From Olsenella intestinalis (GTDB lineage: Bacteria; Actinomycetota; Coriobacteriia; Coriobacteriales; Atopobiaceae): a stretch of DNA of 64,000 nucleotides. The notes under the pieces were generated by a model. That model did no database searches. It was not told where the DNA came from and worked only from the letters and a program-made list of their open reading frames with translations. A program made the translations under genes and the position numbers. Positions 1 through 11,936 of this stretch are shown here, piece after piece. The stretch spans positions 1,361,514 through 1,425,513 of the forward strand of contig NZ_JALGRK010000001.1 of NCBI RefSeq assembly GCF_023276655.1. Direction: 5' to 3'. Position 1 is the stretch's first letter. Each line of letters begins with the position of its first letter.

Positions 1-262
1 CACCGGCTCCTCCGCGCCCCTCGAGGTGCATTACGCTGAGACCTTCATCTGTGCCCGCGGCTGCCGGCCGCTACGTCTTGCGTCCCACATGCGAGGGCGA
101 GGAGGTCGCCCTCATCGAGGCGCGCGTTGTGGTGACGAGTCGCGCCGCAAGGGGGGTGTTCGCCATAGTTTTGTCAAGCGGAACGCCCTTGTTTACAACA
201 CGTCACTTCGCATGACGACCCAGGCCCTGCCGAGCCTTCCTTTTGTGTAGAGCCTGTTGGCG

Positions 263-328
263 AGCAGCTTGGAGCAGCTTAGCGCAAGTTGTTGGGGCGC
301 CCACGACGTCGTGTGTACGCCCTTTGCG
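263..328. repeat. Intergenic 66-bp repeat, copy 1 (second copy at 7235-7300, same orientation)
   Basis: agcagcttggagcagcttagcgcaagttgttggggcgcccacgacgtcgtgtgtacgccctttgcg matches 7235-7300 with about 5 mismatches by eye; contains palindromes gggcgccc and acgacgtcgt. Confidence 0.85.
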
Positions 329-467
329 AAACTCTACGAAACTCAGTGGCGGACGAGGTCGGACGAGGTCGCGTTCTTGGAGCCAAGGGATCTGACGGGG
401 TATGAGTGCCGTACGTGGTATAGAATGCATATGTGAGTAACGAACGGTATTCAGTTGGGGGCTGCTT

Positions 468-788
468 GTGATTTGCGAGACCATCAAGGATGCGGCGGAC
501 CTTGGACGTGCGGTTCGTCTGGCCCGCCGGGCCAGCGGCCTGTCCCAGCGCGCCCTCGCAAAACAATGCGGGTGTTCCCAGCGCTTTATTTCAGAGCTCG
601 AGCGCGGTAAGCAGACGGCGGAGGTGGGGAAGGCCATCCATGTGCTTACCCATTTGGACGTTGCCCTTCGCGCGGAGACCTCAGGCGCGCGGGGTGGCGC
701 GGGCGAGGCGGTGGGCGCGGTGACGAGGCGCGTTGCACGGGGGCTCGCTAAAGACGGCCCTCGGGTCGCCCTGTCGGACTACTTGTGA
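468..788 (+). CDS. XRE-family helix-turn-helix regulator (HipB-like), GTG start
   Basis: LGRAVRLARRASGLSQRALAKQCGCSQRFISELERGKQTAEVGKAIHVLTHLDV is a typical HTH_3/HipB fold; stop overlaps the start of the Fic gene. Confidence 0.85.
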   Translation: MICETIKDAADLGRAVRLARRASGLSQRALAKQCGCSQRFISELERGKQTAEVGKAIHVLTHLDVALRAETSGARGGAGEAVGAVTRRVARGLAKDGPRVALSDYL

Positions 789-1576
789 GGTGTCGCATGG
801 TTGATGACGCTCGCATTGTCGAGGCGGCCTATCAAGACGTCGTCGCCGAATGGGCCGATCGGGACATCGTCGATCGAGACCGACTTGCCGTCGCGCTTGC
901 TGACTATCGGGTGCGTTTTGCCTACCATTCGGGAACCATCGAGAATCCCTCGATTACTTATCGCGACACCAGGGACGTCTTTGAGGACGGGCGCGTGGCA
1001 GGCTTTTCGGGCGACCCCCGCACGCTCTTCGAGATACAAAACCTCAAGGAATGCCACGAGGTCATCCTGGATGCCTTCGCAAACAGGCGGCCGATTGACG
1101 AGCAGTTCGTGTTGGACGTGCATCGCACCCTGACCCAAGGCACCTATGACAACAGGAGATGGGCTGCGGGCGAGCGTCCCGGAACGTATAAGCTGGGGGA
1201 CTACATAGTCGGCGTGGGAGACGTGGGCGCGACTCCAGCCGAGGTTCGCGGGGAAATGGCATCCCTGGTATCGGAGGTCACTCGAGCCCCCCAGGGCAAG
1301 GCGCTCACCGTCGCGGCGTACTTTCATGCGGTCTTTGAGAACATCCACCCCTTTTCCGACGGGAACGGTCGTTGTGGCAGGGAGCTCATGAACTACCTGC
1401 TGCTCATGCACAACCACCCTCCCGTTGTGGTGTTCGAGGACGACAGGGCCGCCTACTTTGGTGCCCTGGAGGCATGGGATGCCGAGCGCGACCTCGAGCC
1501 CCTGAAGGCCTTTCTCAAGGCGGAGGTCGTGCGGACATGGAGGCGCGTGGCCGGGGTGGGGACGGCATCTGGTTGA
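785..1576 (+). CDS. Fic family protein
   Basis: Fic core motif HPFSDGNGRCGRELMNYLL; N-terminal SGTIEN resembles the (S/T)xxxE(G/N) inhibitory motif; 4-nt overlap with upstream HTH gene. Confidence 0.9.
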   Translation: MRCRMVDDARIVEAAYQDVVAEWADRDIVDRDRLAVALADYRVRFAYHSGTIENPSITYRDTRDVFEDGRVAGFSGDPRTLFEIQNLKECHEVILDAFANRRPIDEQFVLDVHRTLTQGTYDNRRWAAGERPGTYKLGDYIVGVGDVGATPAEVRGEMASLVSEVTRAPQGKALTVAAYFHAVFENIHPFSDGNGRCGRELMNYLLLMHNHPPVVVFEDDRAAYFGALEAWDAERDLEPLKAFLKAEVVRTWRRVAGVGTASG

Positions 1577-1671
1577 GGGTAAGGCGGCGGTCCGCGGCTG
1601 GGGCATCGTGTCGAACGTTTTGGTCTCAGGGTCGCTTTCGTTCTCTAGATTTGCGCTACAATTGCGTCCGA

Positions 1672-1752
1672 AACGGGGAGCTGGCGCACGCTGGCTGAGA
1701 CTGGGCCCACCGCGGCCCTGACCCGAGAACCTGATCTGGGTAACGAGCGTTA
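1672..1752 (+). promoter_or_regulatory. Degenerate TPP riboswitch-like element (remnant)
   Basis: ggggagctggcgcacgctggctgagactgggcccaccgcggccctgacccgagaacctgatctggg is near-identical to the TPP aptamer at 7440-7523, but the conserved 3' taatgccagcgtaggga is replaced by taacgagcgttaccca. Confidence 0.75.
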
Positions 1753-1769
1753 CCCATAGATGTAAACGA

Positions 1770-1793
1770 GCCGCAGGTAGAGCGGCGTTTTTT
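1770..1793 (+). terminator. Intrinsic terminator downstream of the degenerate TPP element
   Basis: gccgc-aggtaga-gcggc followed by gtttttt. Confidence 0.7.
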
Positions 1794-1893
1794 GTGCCCA
1801 ATCCAGACGACTCCCAAATCGGGGACCAAAACGGTACTGACGGCCTTCGCCGCCCCGGCTCCCGGGGCGGCGAATCGGCGAACGGTGCATTGA

Positions 1894-2526
<633 letters not shown>

Positions 2527-2788
2527 TCTTTCTGACCTGTGGCAACTCTGACTCTTGGGCCGTGCCATCCAGTGGATGCACGGCCCATTTCCTATGCCAC
2601 GATGGCACTGCCTCAAGCTTTCGATAAGACCGCGACACAATCAAAGAAGTGTCACGCCCCTGGTCTACGTCTTTGCGTTTTTGATACCTGCCCAGTTCAG
2701 CCGTTGCCCCATAGACTTGTAATCGTCAAGAGGGTGAGCTGGCCACCCGAGCAGTATCAGAGGGTCAAGAGCGAAGGAGACAAAGGAA

Positions 2789-5751
<2,963 letters not shown>

Positions 5752-5781
5752 CTCGCGTCAGGTTCGTTTAGCTTCTACGAC

Positions 5782-5814
5782 GGGCGACTGCGGAATTGCT
5801 TTCCGCGGCCGCCC
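5782..5814. terminator. Candidate bidirectional terminator between convergent bgl and tetR genes
   Basis: gggcg-ac-tgcggaa-ttgc-tttccgcg-gc-cgccc hairpin. Confidence 0.45.
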
Positions 5815-6416
5815 TACATCTTGACGCGCAACGCCTCTCCGCGGCCACACGAAAGGATGAAGTCGACCAGGTCGGAGATGGAATCGTCGCAGCCATGGCC
5901 CACCCAGTCGGTCACGACCGCAATGATGCCGTCAGCGTGGTAGTGCCGCACGCGCGCCTGCAGCTTCCTCTCCCTCCGCGATGAGGGTTCGGCGTCATCT
6001 GTGGTTAGGGTGTCAAGCAGGTAGCGCTGGACCCGACTGAAGAGGTAATCGCAAGCTCCGGGATTATCCATTATGACCTTGATGGCGTCCTTGTTCTCTT
6101 CCACGTACTGAAGTACCTGATACATCAGGGCGCGCCGGTCAAGTTCGTCGCCAGCGGGAGTCGAGGCGAATCGGGGCCTTATCTGCTCGATTCCGGCAGT
6201 GACGGAATCGATGATGTCCACGAGCACGTCCTCGCGCGTCTCGTAGTGACGATAGAAGGTCGTACGGCTAATTCCGGCCTTGGCCGTAATCTCCTTGACG
6301 GTAATCCTTGCGTACGGCTCGGTCTCCAGAAGCGACAAGAACGCACTTCGAATGTTCTCCTTGCCTACCATGCGCCACCGCCTCATCCTAGGTTTGAGCT
6401 GCTGTAATGCTACCAA
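5814..6416 (-). CDS. TetR/AcrR family transcriptional regulator
   Basis: ITVKEITAKAGISRTTFYRHYETREDVLVDIIDS HTH; C-terminal domain resembling the TetR_C_8/DhaS-like type. Confidence 0.88.
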   Translation of the reverse strand: MVALQQLKPRMRRWRMVGKENIRSAFLSLLETEPYARITVKEITAKAGISRTTFYRHYETREDVLVDIIDSVTAGIEQIRPRFASTPAGDELDRRALMYQVLQYVEENKDAIKVIMDNPGACDYLFSRVQRYLLDTLTTDDAEPSSRRERKLQARVRHYHADGIIAVVTDWVGHGCDDSISDLVDFILSCGRGEALRVKM

Positions 6417-6483
6417 AACACCATAATGACTTTACGCAGAATCTGAGACGTTCTGCAACCTCATGCCCGCTAGGACGGTTGGA

Positions 6484-6664
6484 CCTCCCATAAGTTCATC
6501 GACATCGCCATCGCTGGCACGGGCAGCTCGTCAAGCGCTTTGGTTTCATATGCGTGGACAAGGATGACGAGGGGCGCGGCCCGTTGGCGCGCACGCGCAA
6601 GGACAGCTCCTACGCCTACCGGCGCATCATTGCCACCAACGGGACTTTCGTCGAGGAGGAGTAA
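6484..6664 (+). pseudogene. Second GH1 C-terminal remnant
   Basis: [43 protein letters not shown] parallels [38 protein letters not shown] of the 2103-2526 remnant; no ORF or start upstream. Confidence 0.8.
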
Positions 6665-6667
6665 CAC

Positions 6668-7072
6668 ATGAACGAGCGGGACAGAATTGAGGTATTGGCG
6701 CTGGTCAACGCCTATGTGGAGTCCATCCATGCGGCAGACGAGGAGCGCTTCGCGGCGCTGTGGTGCGGACGCGACGACGACACGATGATCTCCATCAACA
6801 AGGACTACCGCGGGCAGGAGGCCATCTGCAAGGACTTCTACACGAACGGCCTGCACCGCATGTACCGTTACATCGCGCTCGTTGCTGACGACGAGCCGAG
6901 CGTGCGACCGCTCGCCGACGACGTGTGCGTGGTGGTCTTCCGATATCATACCGAGTGTGTGCGCGCCGAGACCGGCGAGCCCTACGGTATCAAGGGCACC
7001 GAGACGCAGGTCATGCGGCGCACCGAACGCGGCTGGAAGCTCGCGCACGTGCACTACTCGAAGGGCGCGTAG
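6668..7072 (+). CDS. SnoaL-like / NTF2-superfamily protein
   Basis: ~134 aa; DRIEVLALVNAYVESIHAADEERFAALW and terminal RTERGWKLAHVHYSKG are typical of SnoaL-like proteins. Confidence 0.7.
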   Translation: MNERDRIEVLALVNAYVESIHAADEERFAALWCGRDDDTMISINKDYRGQEAICKDFYTNGLHRMYRYIALVADDEPSVRPLADDVCVVVFRYHTECVRAETGEPYGIKGTETQVMRRTERGWKLAHVHYSKGA

Positions 7073-7234
7073 GCTGCGCGGGACAAATAGAGTCCAACGC
7101 TGCCTATCGACGTGCTTGGCAATGCGATGATGGGCGCATGTCGGGTTTCTGCTCGCCTCTTCAGGCCATCTGTGTGCGCTTGAGATGGGCGGACCCCAGT
7201 TCGTCTCTGCTGCTTCATGAAGGATTTGTGGACG

Positions 7235-7300
7235 AGCGGCTTAGAGCAACTTAGCGCAAGTTGTTGGGGCGCCCACGACGTCGTGCGTACGACCTTTGCG
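7235..7300. repeat. Intergenic 66-bp repeat, copy 2
   Basis: See copy 1 at 263-328. Confidence 0.85.
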
Positions 7301-7439
7301 GCAATATCGTTTCCACCATGCAAGTGAGGCCGTGGCAGAGAGGATGAGTGCTCACACGCGGAGCCGCTTTGCGGCTCTCGCGCGCGAGGTTGACGCACAT
7401 GGACGTCAACGCCGCGTTGCGCTACCATTTCAAGTCGAT

Positions 7440-7523
7440 AGGGGAGCTGGCGCACGCCGGCTGAGATTGGGCCCATCGCGGCCCTGACCCGAGAACCTGA
7501 TCTGGGTAATGCCAGCGTAGGGA
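7440..7523 (+). promoter_or_regulatory. TPP (THI-box) riboswitch
   Basis: ggggagctggcgcacgccggctgagattgggcc...gacccgagaacctgatctgggtaatgccagcgtaggga matches THI-box consensus (CTGAGA, ACCTGATCTGG.TAATGCCAGCGTAGGGA). Confidence 0.95.
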
Positions 7524-7551
7524 CCATGACAAGCGCTTTTCTCGCCTGTGT

Positions 7552-7579
7552 AGTCCCGCCGATGGCGGGACTTTTTTTG
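7552..7579 (+). terminator. Riboswitch expression-platform terminator
   Basis: agtcccgcc-gat-ggcgggact followed by a T tract, ~28 nt after the TPP aptamer. Confidence 0.9.
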
Positions 7580-7600
7580 TCCCGCGGAGAGAGAGGAAGC

Positions 7601-7954
7601 TTGAACTGTTCGGTTGCAATCCAGTTTTTGCCCCTGGACGCGAAGGATGACGCGGAGACCTGCGACGCGGTCGACCGCGTGATCGACTACATCGACTCGA
7701 CGGGGCTCGACTACTTCGTCGGCCCCTTCGAGACCGCGATCGAGGGCGACTACGACGCCTGCATGGAGTGCCTCAAGGGCTGCCAGCTTGTGGCCGCCGA
7801 GGCCGGGTGCGCCCACATGATGACGTACGCCAAGATCGACTTCAGGCCCGGCGGCGACGTCATGTCGACCGACCACAAGATCGGCAAGTACCACCCCACG
7901 GACTCGGAGTTTTCGGACTCGGGGCTTTCCGGCCGCGCGGGCGCGGTGGCCTAG
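7601..7954 (+). CDS. YkoF/MTH1187-like thiamine-binding protein
   Basis: LNCSVAIQFLPLDA...VIDYIDSTGLDYFVGPFETAIEGDYDACMECLKGC resembles the DUF77/YkoF fold; follows TPP riboswitch; likely TTG start after gagaggaag. Confidence 0.7.
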   Translation: MNCSVAIQFLPLDAKDDAETCDAVDRVIDYIDSTGLDYFVGPFETAIEGDYDACMECLKGCQLVAAEAGCAHMMTYAKIDFRPGGDVMSTDHKIGKYHPTDSEFSDSGLSGRAGAVA

Positions 7955-7955
7955 C

Positions 7956-8759
7956 GTGGCGCGCACGGGAAAGGCGGAGTGGGGCGTGAGGCTGCGCCGG
8001 CGGGACGTGCTTGTGCCGCTCGCCACGGCCGCGCTCGTGCTGGTGGCATGGCAGCTCGTGGTGGTGTTCGGCATCGTGCCGAACTTCCTGCTGCCGAGCC
8101 CCACGCAGGTGGTGTCCGCCATCGTGGAGGACGCCGGACTTCTCGCCCAGCACAGCGCGTCGACCGTGGTCGAGGCTCTTCTCGGCCTCGTGATCGGGGT
8201 CGTGGTGGGCTCGCTCGTGGCCGTCGCGATGGACCGCTTCGAGGGCGTCGCGCTGGCGCTGCGGCCGCTCGTGACCGTGTCGCAGACGATTCCCACGATC
8301 GCCATCGCGCCGCTTCTGGTGCTGTGGTTTGGCTACGGGCTGCTGCCGAAGGTGGTGCTCGTGATCATCTCCACGTTCTTCCCGATCACCGTGTCGCTGT
8401 ATGCGGGGCTGAGCTCCGTCGATTCCGACCTGATCGACCTGATGCGCACCATGGGCGCCTCGCGCTGGCAGATCTTCTGGCAGGCGAAGATGCCGGCCGC
8501 GCTCGACCAGTTCTTCAGCGGGCTGAGGATCTCGGCGACCTACGCCATCGTGGGCGCCGTGATTGCCGAGTGGCTGGGCGGGTTTGCCGGCCTGGGCGTG
8601 TACATGACGCGCGTGCGCAAGTCCTTCTCCTACGACCGCATGTTCGCGGTCATCGTGCTCATCTCGGTGCTGTCGCTGGCGCTGATGGGCCTCGTGGACC
8701 TCATTCAACACATCGCCATGCCCTGGAAGAGGGCAGAAGGGAACTCCAACCATGACTAG
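7956..8759 (+). CDS. ABC transporter permease (SsuC/ThiX-like)
   Basis: Multi-TM permease with BPD motif RTMGASRWQIFWQAKMPAALDQFFSGLRIS. Confidence 0.9.
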   Translation: MARTGKAEWGVRLRRRDVLVPLATAALVLVAWQLVVVFGIVPNFLLPSPTQVVSAIVEDAGLLAQHSASTVVEALLGLVIGVVVGSLVAVAMDRFEGVALALRPLVTVSQTIPTIAIAPLLVLWFGYGLLPKVVLVIISTFFPITVSLYAGLSSVDSDLIDLMRTMGASRWQIFWQAKMPAALDQFFSGLRISATYAIVGAVIAEWLGGFAGLGVYMTRVRKSFSYDRMFAVIVLISVLSLALMGLVDLIQHIAMPWKRAEGNSNHD

Positions 8760-9810
8760 CAACTCCAACGCCTTTGACGCCTCGATCTCGCGCCGTGCCT
8801 TCGTGGGCGCGGCCATGGGTGCCGCCGCGACGGCCGGCCTCGCGCTATCCGGCTGCGGCGCGTACGACGCCTCGCGCGCCGGCCAGGGCGCGGGCGGCAC
8901 GGGCAAGACCAAGCTCACGTTCTGCCTGGACTACACGCCCAACACGAACCACACGGGCATCTACGTGGCACGCGACAAGGGCTACTTCGCCGAGGAGGGG
9001 CTCGAGGTCGAGATCGTGCAGCCCGCGGAGGACTCCGCCGAGGCGCTGATCGGATCGGGCCAGGCGCAGCTGGGCGTCTCGTACCAGGACTACATCGCCA
9101 ACGCCCTGGCCGCCGACGCGACTATGCCGATCGCGGCGGTCGCGGCGATCATCCAGCACAACACGTCGGGCATCATGAGCCGCAAGGGCGACGGCATCAC
9201 CTCGGCGAGCCACATGCAGGACCACACCTACGCCACGTGGGACATGCCCATCGAGCAGGCGACGATCAAGCGCGTGGTCGAGTCCGACGGCGGCGACTTT
9301 TCGAAGGTGAGGCTCGTGCCGTACAACGTGGACGACGAGGTGGCGGGCCTCAAGGGCAACCTCTTCGACACGGTGTGGGTCTACGAGGGATGGGCCGTGC
9401 AGAACGCCGCGGTACAGGGCTACGACGTGAACTACTTCAGCTTCATCTCGATGGATGACGTGTTCGACTACTACACGCCGGTCATCGCGGCGAACACGAC
9501 CTTTGCCAAGGAGCACCCTGAGCAGGTGCGCGCGTTCCTGCGCGCGGCCAAGAGGGGGTACCAGTTCGCGATCGACGACCCGGCGGCGGCCGCGGACGTG
9601 CTCTGCTCGGCCGTGCCGGAGCTCGACCGCGCACTCGCCCTCCAGAGCCAGCAGTTCCTCGCGGGGCAGTACACGGCCGACGCGCCGAGCTGGGGCGTGA
9701 TCGACGGCGCGCGCTGGAGCCGCTTCTTCCAGTGGCTGAACGACGGCGGCCTCGTGTCGTCGAAGCTCGACGTGAACGCCGGCTGGACCATGGACTACCT
9801 GGAGCGCTAG
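8752..9810 (+). CDS. ABC transporter substrate-binding lipoprotein (NMT1/THI5-like)
   Basis: SRRAFVGAAMGAAATAGLALSGC signal/lipobox; LTFCLDYTPNTNHTGIYVARDKGYFAEEGLEVEIVQP typical of THI5/NMT1 proteins. Confidence 0.92.
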   Translation: MTSNSNAFDASISRRAFVGAAMGAAATAGLALSGCGAYDASRAGQGAGGTGKTKLTFCLDYTPNTNHTGIYVARDKGYFAEEGLEVEIVQPAEDSAEALIGSGQAQLGVSYQDYIANALAADATMPIAAVAAIIQHNTSGIMSRKGDGITSASHMQDHTYATWDMPIEQATIKRVVESDGGDFSKVRLVPYNVDDEVAGLKGNLFDTVWVYEGWAVQNAAVQGYDVNYFSFISMDDVFDYYTPVIAANTTFAKEHPEQVRAFLRAAKRGYQFAIDDPAAAADVLCSAVPELDRALALQSQQFLAGQYTADAPSWGVIDGARWSRFFQWLNDGGLVSSKLDVNAGWTMDYLER

Positions 9811-9811
9811 C

Positions 9812-10642
9812 GTGGGGGAGGATGAGGCGATGGCGGGCGTCGACGCGGCCGGCGTCGGCGCGGGCGGAGCAGGCGGCGTCGTGCTCGAGGCGCGCGGGCT
9901 CGCGCTCTCGTGGGACGAGGGTGCGAGCACGTGCGTGCGGGTGGACGCGCTCGAGGTGCGCGAGGGCGAGCTCGTGTGCCTGGTGGGGCGCTCGGGCTGC
10001 GGGAAGACGACGCTTTTGCACGCGCTGGCGGGGCTCACGCGACCGCTTTCGGGCCAGGTGCTCCTGCGCGGCCGCGACGTGACGGGGCTCGCGGGGCAGG
10101 TCAGCTACATGTTCCAGAAGGACCTGCTGCTGCCCAACAAGCGCGTCGTCGACAACGTCTGCCTGCCGCTCACGCTGGCGGGCGTTCCCAAGGCGGAGGC
10201 GCGAGAGAGGGCGCAGGCTCTTCTCGGCCGCTTTGGGCTTGCGGGCTGCGAGGGGAAGTGGCCCAGCGAGCTCTCGGGCGGCATGCGCCAGCGCGCGGCG
10301 TTCCTGCGGACGTACCTCATGGGCAACGACGTGGTGCTGCTGGACGAGCCGTTCTCGGCGCTCGACGCGCTGACGCGGGCGGACCTGCGCGACTGGTACC
10401 TGGGCGCCGCGCGCGAGCTGGGGCTGTCGACGCTCATGATCACGCACGACGTGGACGAGGCCGTGTCCATGGCGAGTCGCATCTACGTGCTGTCGGCGGG
10501 CGAGGGTCCGGGCGAGCCGGCGCGGATCTCGGACGAGGTCGAGGTCGGGCGCGCGGCGGGCGCGGACGCGGGAGACTTTGGGCTCACGCCGGAGTTTTTG
10601 ACGGCGAAGCGCGAGGTGCTCTCGGCGCTGGGCGTGGGGTAG
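9812..10642 (+). CDS. ABC transporter ATP-binding protein
   Basis: Walker A GRSGCGKTTLLHALAG, signature LSGGMRQRAAFLRT, Walker B DVVLLDEPFSALD. Confidence 0.93.
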   Translation: MGEDEAMAGVDAAGVGAGGAGGVVLEARGLALSWDEGASTCVRVDALEVREGELVCLVGRSGCGKTTLLHALAGLTRPLSGQVLLRGRDVTGLAGQVSYMFQKDLLLPNKRVVDNVCLPLTLAGVPKAEARERAQALLGRFGLAGCEGKWPSELSGGMRQRAAFLRTYLMGNDVVLLDEPFSALDALTRADLRDWYLGAARELGLSTLMITHDVDEAVSMASRIYVLSAGEGPGEPARISDEVEVGRAAGADAGDFGLTPEFLTAKREVLSALGVG

Positions 10643-10748
10643 CGGGCGGCGTCGGGCGCGGAGGTCGCGGCGGACGGGCGGCGTCGGGCGCGGTCGTCGC
10701 TCCGGACGCTAGAATGGACACGGAAAACGCCGCGTCCAAGGAGTCGCC

Positions 10749-11894
10749 ATGCCGCTTGACCTCAACGAAGCACTCTCCGGCCTCAAGCCGTCGGGGATCC
10801 GTCGGTTTGCCGCGCTCGCGCGCGAGACGGAGGGCTGCATCTCGCTCACGCTGGGCGAGCCTGGTGAGGACACGCCGCAGGACATCTGTGCCGAGGTGGC
10901 GCGCGCCCTGGCGGACGGGGAGACCCACTACCCGCCCAACGCGGGCACGGAGGCGCTTCGAGACGCCATCGCGTCGCACCTGTCGGGGCGGGGCCTCTCG
11001 TTTGGCGCCGACGAGGTCATCGTGACGAGCGGGGCCACGGAGGCGCTCTTCTCGGCGATGGAGGCCCTGCTCAACCCCGGTGACGAGGTCATCGTGCCGA
11101 TGCCGGCGTTTTTGCTGTACCAGTCGCTCGTGACGCTGAACCGCGGGAGCGTGGTCGAGCTTGACACGGCGCCGCACGGCTACCAGATCGCGCCCGACGC
11201 GCTGGGCGAGGTCGTGGGCGAGCGGACCAAGGCCATCGTGCTGACGTCGCCCAACAACCCCACGGGCTGCGTGCTGTCCGCCGAGAGCCTCGACGCCGTG
11301 GCGGAGCTTGCGGCCGAGCGCGACTTCTACGTGATCTGCGACGACGTGTACGACCAGCTGGTCTACGTCGACGGGTACGAGGGGTTCGCGCAGAGGCATC
11401 CCGAGCTGCGCGACCGCACCATCGTGGTGAACAGCTTCTCGAAGCCGTATGCGATGACCGGGTGGCGCCTGGGCTGGCTCGCGGCGCCGGCCGAGCTCGT
11501 AGAGCAGGTCGCCAAGGTCCACCAGTATGCCGTGTCGAGCGCGGTGTCGTTCACGCAGCGCGCGGCCGTTCGCGCGCTGGCGAGCGACGTGGTGCCCATG
11601 CGCGAGCGCTACCGTGCGCGCCGCGACCTGGTGACGCAGGCGCTCGCCGCGACGGGGCTGCCCACGCCCGAGCCCGGCGGCGCGTTCTACGCGTTCCCGT
11701 CGATCGAGGAGTTCGGCATGAGCTCCGAGGAGTTCTGCACCCGCGCGATCCGCGAGGCGGGCGTGGCGATGGTGCCCGGGGCGCTCTTCGGCGGGGAGGG
11801 CCACGTGCGCCTGAGCTATGCCTGCGCGGACGCCGAGCTGGAGGAGGCCCTCGTGAGGCTGGGCCGCTTCGTCGGGGCGCTCAGGCGCGGGTAG
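10749..11894 (+). CDS. Class I/II aminotransferase (candidate N-acetyl-LL-DAP aminotransferase)
   Basis: PLP fold SPNNPTGCVL, NSFSKPYAMTGWRLGW; next to DAP/lysine cluster. Confidence 0.85.
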   Translation: MPLDLNEALSGLKPSGIRRFAALARETEGCISLTLGEPGEDTPQDICAEVARALADGETHYPPNAGTEALRDAIASHLSGRGLSFGADEVIVTSGATEALFSAMEALLNPGDEVIVPMPAFLLYQSLVTLNRGSVVELDTAPHGYQIAPDALGEVVGERTKAIVLTSPNNPTGCVLSAESLDAVAELAAERDFYVICDDVYDQLVYVDGYEGFAQRHPELRDRTIVVNSFSKPYAMTGWRLGWLAAPAELVEQVAKVHQYAVSSAVSFTQRAAVRALASDVVPMRERYRARRDLVTQALAATGLPTPEPGGAFYAFPSIEEFGMSSEEFCTRAIREAGVAMVPGALFGGEGHVRLSYACADAELEEALVRLGRFVGALRRG

Positions 11895-11936
11895 CCGTCG
11901 CGCGGGCCGGCCGCTCCCGGGGCCGGCCTGGCCGCG

